From: Massilia sp. Root351
GTDB taxonomy: Bacteria; Pseudomonadota; Gammaproteobacteria; Burkholderiales; Burkholderiaceae_D
DNA: 64,000 bases
Direction: 5' to 3'
Assembly: GCF_001425045.1 (NCBI RefSeq)
Contig: NZ_LMDJ01000007.1
Coordinates: forward strand, 62,001-126,000
Below, piece after piece: positions 59,810 to 64,000 of the stretch. Position numbers and translations under genes: made by a program. Every line of letters begins with the position of its first letter. Within the stretch, counting starts at the first letter, position 1. Below the pieces are notes generated by a model that was not told the DNA's origin, did no database searches, and saw only the letters and a program-made list of their open reading frames with translations.

Positions 59810-61174
59810 GTGGACGTAGTGACGTACCGATGCATCAATAGCGCGTGTGGCCGGGGCTTTCCGCGCCAGGTGAACTTCTGCCCGTTCTGCGGCACCCGGC
59901 AAGCCGCTGCTGGCGCGCCGGCGCGCGCGGCTGTGCCGCCCACCGCCCCGCCCACCGCGCCGCCTGCGCGTACCGAGCGGCCGGGCAGCGTGGGCGTGCA
60001 AAAAACAGCCAATGTTGCCGGTGCTGCCGGTGTTGCCGGTTCTGCCGAGCCGGCCGCCGCGCGCGAGGCCGGTGCAGGCCATGCCAAAGCCGGGCCGGAC
60101 GCGGCGCCGGCCGGCGGCGAAGCGCCAAAGATGACGCAGGAGCAGATCGCAGCGGCACAAGCGCGCCTCAACAAGGTGCGCGGCGTGCCGCCTGCCGGTA
60201 CCGTGCATGCACCACCCACCGGCGGCGCCCGTCCGAAAGCCGGCCCGCCGATGCGGCAACCGATCGGCATCGGCACCTGGGTGCTGGTCGCCATGATCCT
60301 GGCCGTGATCTGGTATCTGGCCAAGCCCGCCAACAAGGAAGAACGCATCGCCGAGCGCGTCGCACAAGCCGAGAAGCTCGCCGCGGAATGCAAGCTGGAC
60401 GACGCGCGCACCGAACTGGCTTCGCTGCGCACCGACAAGGCGCCGGCCGCCCAGATCCGGCGCGTGAACGAAGCCATCAACAGCGCCATTCTCGGCTGCG
60501 AGAAGAAACGCCAGCGTGCCAAGGCCTGGGCCGACCTGAAACCCGTGCTCGAGAACGCGGCGCAGACGGGCGCGGTTGCCACCGCCGACGCGCGCCTGTC
60601 CGCCTTCACAAAGAAATGGGGGGCTGACGATGATACGCGCGAATGGGACAAACGTCTCGACGGCTTGAAGACCGAGCGGCTGCTGGACGAAGCGGAAGCG
60701 TGCCACAAGAAGCCCGACCTGGCATGCATGGAAGCCAAACTGCTGGCTGCGGAAAAGATGCAGCGGGCGGAATTCGAATCCCGCATCCGCTCGCTGCGCG
60801 ATTCCCTGTCGAAGCTGCTGGAAGCGACTGTGCTGGAACAGAAGGCGCCGCCCGCTGCCAGCCTGCCACCGCCCGCGATAGCCAACCAGCCGCCGCGCGG
60901 CGCCGCTGTCGCCCCGCCGCCGCCCGTCATCAGCACGGTTCCTCAGGCCGCACAGGCGGCCCAGCAGGCGCGCAAGATTCTGGCCGACGCGGAACGCGAG
61001 CTCAATCAAGGCAATTACAAAGGCGCCATGGACAAGGCCGAAATTTGTGCAACGATGATAGATGTCGGCAACCGCGAGTGCCTGGGCTTGAAGCAGCGTG
61101 CTGAGCGCTTGAACCGTGAAATGCTGCGCTGTGTGGCCAGCGGCGCGGACTGGATCAACGATCGATGCCAATAG
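59810..61174 (+). CDS. zinc-ribbon protein with one membrane helix and helical outer domain
   Basis: 454 residues. Start GTG 59810 has AAGGAAGG about 7 bases upstream, 13 bases after the tubulin-like stop. A four-Cys zinc ribbon is at residues 8-27 (C8, C13, C24, C27 in FCPFCG). A long Ala/Pro linker (30-150) follows, a natural ligand for GYF domains. One helix lies at about 154-172 (WVLVAMILAVIWYLA), then a helical region of about 280 residues (KEERIAERVAQAEKLAAECK ... DDARTELASLR) with paired Cys, resembling helical repeats, and a Pro-rich stretch before the C-terminal helices (ILADAERELNQGNYKGAMD). Topology is cytoplasmic ribbon, periplasmic helical domain. No named family. Confidence 0.72.
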   Translation: MDVVTYRCINSACGRGFPRQVNFCPFCGTRQAAAGAPARAAVPPTAPPTAPPARTERPGSVGVQKTANVAGAAGVAGSAEPAAAREAGAGHAKAGPDAAPAGGEAPKMTQEQIAAAQARLNKVRGVPPAGTVHAPPTGGARPKAGPPMRQPIGIGTWVLVAMILAVIWYLAKPANKEERIAERVAQAEKLAAECKLDDARTELASLRTDKAPAAQIRRVNEAINSAILGCEKKRQRAKAWADLKPVLENAAQTGAVATADARLSAFTKKWGADDDTREWDKRLDGLKTERLLDEAEACHKKPDLACMEAKLLAAEKMQRAEFESRIRSLRDSLSKLLEATVLEQKAPPAASLPPPAIANQPPRGAAVAPPPPVISTVPQAAQAAQQARKILADAERELNQGNYKGAMDKAEICATMIDVGNRECLGLKQRAERLNREMLRCVASGADWINDRCQ

Positions 61175-61187
61175 AGACGGAGGCCTC

Positions 61188-61889
61188 ATGAAACGCACAC
61201 TCGGCTTCACCCTCATCGCCGCGCTGCTGGCCGGCTGCGCCGCGCCGGAGAACGGCGGACGCTACGGCCAGCGCAATGACGGCGGCGCCGGCAACACCGG
61301 GGGCAGCGCCGCGCAAAATGCCGCCACGGGCGCGGCCATCGGCGCGGTGGCTGGCTGCGCGCTTGCCGCGCTGGCCGGCAAGAAATGCGCGCAAGGCGCC
61401 GCCATCGGTGCGGCCATGGGCGCCGCCATCGGCTGGACCAGCTACTCGGAAAAGGTGGCCAGCGCGCAGACCGTCAACAACGAAGCGCGGCGCGAAGGGC
61501 TGGCCGTGCCCACCAACGAAATCCGCCTCAAGCAGTACGACGTGTTTTCCAGCGCCAGCGTGGCGCGCGCCGGCGGCGATCCGGTGCAGGTGGTTGGCAA
61601 CATCAAGCTGTACGGCCAGTCGCAGCGCGTGCCGGAAGTGGTGCAGAGCATGACGCTGCTGAAAGCCAACGGCGAGAGGGCGTCCGACAAGCCGCAGATC
61701 GCGCGCGTGGAGCGCATCGATGGCGCCGGCCACTACCGGGCGGTGGGTGTCTACAAGATCCCGCGCGGCATGGAGCAGGGCCAGTACACCGTGCAGAGCG
61801 TGCTGCTGCTGGACGGCCGCGAGGTGGCACGCCGCACCGCCATGTTCCAGGTGGCGCAGTCCGCCGCCCCGGCGCTCGCGCAACGCTGA
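61188..61889 (+). CDS. lipoprotein with glycine-zipper segment; last gene of tubulin-like operon
   Basis: 233 residues. Start 61188 has GGAGG 5 bases upstream; the longer frame from 61116 overlaps the previous gene. A lipoprotein signal ends in LLAGC (Cys17). The glycine-zipper region (about residues 44-88; GAAIGAVAGCALAALAG and GAAIGAAMGAAIGW) resembles those of outer-membrane lipoproteins that insert into or oligomerise in membranes. The rest is a beta-rich domain (VQVVGNIKLYGQSQRVPEVV; YTVQSVLLLDGREVARR). It would provide an outer-membrane or periplasmic end for the operon's complex (inference). It converges on the photolyase gene with 40 bases between stops and no clear terminator. Confidence 0.75.
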   Translation: MKRTLGFTLIAALLAGCAAPENGGRYGQRNDGGAGNTGGSAAQNAATGAAIGAVAGCALAALAGKKCAQGAAIGAAMGAAIGWTSYSEKVASAQTVNNEARREGLAVPTNEIRLKQYDVFSSASVARAGGDPVQVVGNIKLYGQSQRVPEVVQSMTLLKANGERASDKPQIARVERIDGAGHYRAVGVYKIPRGMEQGQYTVQSVLLLDGREVARRTAMFQVAQSAAPALAQR

Positions 61890-61929
61890 CGCAAGCGGAA
61901 CCGCGACCGCAGCCGCATCAGCCCCGGCG

Positions 61930-63468
61930 CTACAGTTCGTCCAGCCGTCCGCGCAGCGCATCGGCCCGCGTGCGCAGCGCCTGCACGTCGGACGGCGCCA
62001 TCTTGCGCAGCTGCGGATACACCATGCCGATGCGTGGATTGCCGGCCAGTTTGGCCTCGTTGCCCGCAAAAAAATCCCAGTACAGGGCATTGAACGGGCA
62101 GGCCGACTCGCCCGTCCTGTCCTTCCGGTCATAGCGGCAGCCCTTGCAATAATCGCTCATGCGGTCGATATAAGCGGCGCTGGACACGTAGGGCTTGGTG
62201 GCCAGCATGCCGCCGTCGGCGAACTGGCTCATGCCCAGCGTGTTGGGCAATTCCACCCACTCGAACGCGTCGATGTACACGCCCAGGTACCATTCATGCA
62301 CCTGCTGCGGATCCAGCCCGGCCAGCAGCGCGAAGTTACCGATCACCATCAGCCGATGGATGTGGTGCGCGTGCGCATGCTGCAACGAGTCGCCGATGGC
62401 GCTTGCCAGGCAGCGCATGCCGGTCTGTCCGGTCCAGAACCATTGCGGCAGCGGCAGCGCGTGCCCGAACACATTCTGCTGCCCATAGGCGGGCATCTGG
62501 CTCCAGTAAACGCCGCGCACGTACTCGCGCCAGCCCAGCACCTGCCGGATATATCCCTCGGCCGAGGCCAGCGGCACGCGGCCCTTGCGCCATGCCTGTT
62601 CCACTGCTGCCACCACTTCGCGCGGGTTCAGCATCTTCGTGTTGAGCGCGAACGACAGCAGCGAATGGAACAGCCGTGAAGCGCGGCTGCTCATCGCGTC
62701 CTGGAACTCGCCGAAATGCGGCAGCGCGTGTTCGATGAAGCCATCCAGCTGCTGCAAGGCTTCCTGCCGGTTCTGCGGCCACCTGAACTGCGCGGCGTGC
62801 GGCTCGCCGAAGCTGCGCGCGCCGCACGCTTCGATTTCTTGCCACAGCGCCGAATGGTTGTGGCAAGGACGGGTATCCTCCGGCTCCGCCGGCGTGCCGG
62901 GCCAGGACTTTCGGTTGTCGTGGTCGTAGTTCCACTTGCCGCCCTCGGGCTTGCCTGCCGCGTCCATCAGCACGCCGTGTTTGACACGCATGGTGCGGTA
63001 GAAGTGCTCCATCAGCCATTGCTTGCGGCCTTCGAACAGCTCGGCGGCCTCGTCGTGGCGGGTATAGAAGTGTTCGCTATCGGCCATGCGGCTGGGGATG
63101 GGCAGATTGCGCGCGTAGCGTGCCAGCTGCTCGTCAAGCCGCCACTCGTCCGGCATCTGGTACTCGAATTCGCTGGCGCCGAATTGTTCGATGGCGTCGT
63201 CGAGGTTGGCGGGCAGCGATTGGCGGTTGCGGGCGTCGCCGATCTTCAGGTAGTGCACGCGGTGGCCCTGCGCACGCAACTGGCGCGCCAGCTCACGCAT
63301 GCCGGCGAAGATGGCGATGATCTTCTGCGCGTGGTGCAGCACATAGTCGGTTTCCTGGCGCACCTCCATCATCACGTAGAGGACGTCGTCGTGCCGGTGC
63401 CGGAACCAGCTGTGTTCCGGGTTGAGCTGGTCGCCCAGGATCAGGCGCAGGGTGGTGGTCTGGTGCAT
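61930..63468 (-). CDS. prokaryotic cryptochrome/(6-4) photolyase, Fe-S type
   Basis: 512 residues of the deoxyribodipyrimidine-photolyase-related group (FeS-BCP, PhrB/CryB-like). The N-terminal Rossmann domain starts LRLILGDQLNPEHSWF, the signature of this clade. The FAD-binding helical domain includes WREYVRGVYWSQMP and QHAHAHHIHRLMVIGNFALL, and WVELPNTLGMSQFADGG. The cluster-binding cysteines are present as CKGC (in MSDYCKGCRYD) and ACPFN near the C-terminus, with the fourth probably in TGMRCLASAIG. It uses blue light to repair (6-4) or cyclobutane pyrimidine dimers, probably together with a lumazine/ribolumazine antenna as in characterised members. Confidence 0.92.
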   Translation of the reverse strand: MHQTTTLRLILGDQLNPEHSWFRHRHDDVLYVMMEVRQETDYVLHHAQKIIAIFAGMRELARQLRAQGHRVHYLKIGDARNRQSLPANLDDAIEQFGASEFEYQMPDEWRLDEQLARYARNLPIPSRMADSEHFYTRHDEAAELFEGRKQWLMEHFYRTMRVKHGVLMDAAGKPEGGKWNYDHDNRKSWPGTPAEPEDTRPCHNHSALWQEIEACGARSFGEPHAAQFRWPQNRQEALQQLDGFIEHALPHFGEFQDAMSSRASRLFHSLLSFALNTKMLNPREVVAAVEQAWRKGRVPLASAEGYIRQVLGWREYVRGVYWSQMPAYGQQNVFGHALPLPQWFWTGQTGMRCLASAIGDSLQHAHAHHIHRLMVIGNFALLAGLDPQQVHEWYLGVYIDAFEWVELPNTLGMSQFADGGMLATKPYVSSAAYIDRMSDYCKGCRYDRKDRTGESACPFNALYWDFFAGNEAKLAGNPRIGMVYPQLRKMAPSDVQALRTRADALRGRLDEL

Positions 63469-63555
63469 ACCCGGACTCTAGGCCACCCGGTCCGCCGCGT
63501 CCAGCGGCCGCCAGCAGTGCGGCGGTTCAAACGCGGGTCGGCATGCCGGGCTGCG

Positions 63556-63825
63556 TCAGCGCAGCCTCAGATAGGAGCGCAGTCTGCGGGTGGTCCAAAG
63601 GCGCCGTGCGGCGAGCAGCAGCAACGCGCTGGCCGTCGCGATGGCGAGCAGGTAGCTGAAGTCGGCCTTGACACTGCCAATCGGCGTGGTGCGGATATCG
63701 GCCCAGCCAACCCAAACGTAGGCGGCCAGCCAGACCGCCACGGCGCCCCATCCGGCGTAAGGCTGCGGCAGTCCCTTCAGGACGACCGCGGCGGCGATCA
63801 CCAGAGGCAGCTCGGCAAGGATCAT
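63556..63825 (-). CDS. small three-helix membrane protein, unknown
   Basis: 89 residues. Start 63825 overlaps the upstream stop as ATGA. Three hydrophobic segments: ILAELPLVIAAAVVL, GWGAVAVWLAAYVWVGW and FSYLLAIATASALLLLA, with a basic C-terminal tail (RRLWTTRRLRSYLRLR) that should be cytoplasmic. No family recognised. Coupled to another small membrane protein running off the window, perhaps a two-subunit membrane component. Confidence 0.6.
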   Translation of the reverse strand: MILAELPLVIAAAVVLKGLPQPYAGWGAVAVWLAAYVWVGWADIRTTPIGSVKADFSYLLAIATASALLLLAARRLWTTRRLRSYLRLR

Positions 63826-64000
63826 CGCATGGCGCCAGACGGGCTGCGCCAATGCAGGTCGCGTACGGCCAGCAGGTGGTAGGCGTGATACACCAAGGCC
63901 GCCATGCCCAGCAGGTGGTTGGCGGTCAGCGCGCCGCCGGGACCGGCGCTCGACATCAAATCGATGAAGAAGACGCAGAGGGCGCTGGCCGCCAGGCTGT
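63822..64000 (-). CDS. membrane protein, 5' truncated by window edge
   Basis: The last 58 codons of a - strand frame are visible, ending GAMR-stop at 63824-63822. It contains two hydrophobic stretches (SLAASALCVFFIDLMSS; NHLLGMAALVYHAYHLL) with His residues in the second. It overlaps the 89-residue gene by four bases. The start lies outside the window, so nothing further can be said. Confidence 0.5.
   Translation of the reverse strand, partial: SLAASALCVFFIDLMSSAGPGGALTANHLLGMAALVYHAYHLLAVRDLHWRSPSGAMR

Noticed and set aside
55606..60936. 1776-residue open frame on the - strand opposite the tubulin-like operon
   Set aside because: Antisense shadow in GC-rich DNA: it runs across several well-supported + strand genes, its His/Arg/Leu/Gln-rich product has no family features, and ribosome sites and coupled starts are on the other strand.
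1..64000. tRNA, rRNA, CRISPR arrays, integrases or insertion-sequence transposases
   Set aside because: Looked for while reading; no cloverleaf-like or repeat-spacer pattern and no recombinase motifs were seen. A covariance-model search would be decisive.

Overview
The window reads as a high-GC, gene-dense chromosome segment of a Gram-negative betaproteobacterium. The gene complement points to the Oxalobacteraceae (Massilia / Duganella / Janthinobacterium-like). This rests on recognised families: GH67 alpha-glucuronidase, clade-2 catalase, NodT-type efflux outer-membrane lipoproteins, TonB receptor, DUF1800/DUF1501 pair and abundant hybrid histidine kinases. It is inference, since no rRNA or marker gene is present. 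I see no tRNA, rRNA, CRISPR array, prophage or intact insertion sequence.

Layout. 1-2.8 kb: 3' part of an alpha-glucuronidase (xylan side-chain removal) and a LacI regulator. 2.9-7.9 kb: a secreted alpha/beta-hydrolase, then a stress-type cluster (DUF883-like protein with 22-residue repeats, a four-helix membrane protein, a 23-residue membrane peptide, large catalase KatE). 7.9-19.3 kb: two tripartite drug-efflux cassettes facing each other, EmrAB-type MFS pump plus outer-membrane factor on + and TetR-OMF-MFP-RND plus GyrI-like protein on -. They meet at a perfect 29-bp inverted repeat. 19.4-24.3 kb: DUF1800/DUF1501 secreted pair and a patatin lipase with a transmembrane insertion. 24.3-26.7 kb: a response regulator and hybrid kinase, followed by a compact promoter-hairpin-terminator unit that looks like a ~61-nt sRNA. 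26.8-31.2 kb: 2OG-Fe dioxygenase, TonB-dependent receptor, polytopic membrane protein. 31.2-33.1 kb: PAS histidine kinase split by a frameshift exactly inside a 17-bp perfect palindrome. 33.3-36.2 kb: DUF6702 protein and M1 aminopeptidase. 36.8-43.7 kb: OhrR-type regulator with an apparently leaderless promoter, small zinc-ribbon protein, HD-GYP regulator, CHASE-type kinase, sugar-isomerase/phytanoyl-dioxygenase operon and LysR regulator. 43.7-48.3 kb: large hybrid kinase and an M29-like protein.

The most unusual part is 52.4-61.9 kb. Six tightly spaced same-strand genes encode a zinc-ribbon/beta-rich protein, a secreted membrane-anchored protein with a degenerate vWA domain, a three-helix membrane protein, a 1226-residue tubulin/FtsZ-superfamily protein with a C-terminal GYF-like domain, a zinc-ribbon protein anchored by one helix, and a glycine-zipper lipoprotein. 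Together they look like a cytoplasm-to-envelope tubulin-like machine. Two unknown overlapping - strand genes and a single-Cache protein lie just upstream. The window closes with a prokaryotic (6-4)-type photolyase and two small membrane proteins.
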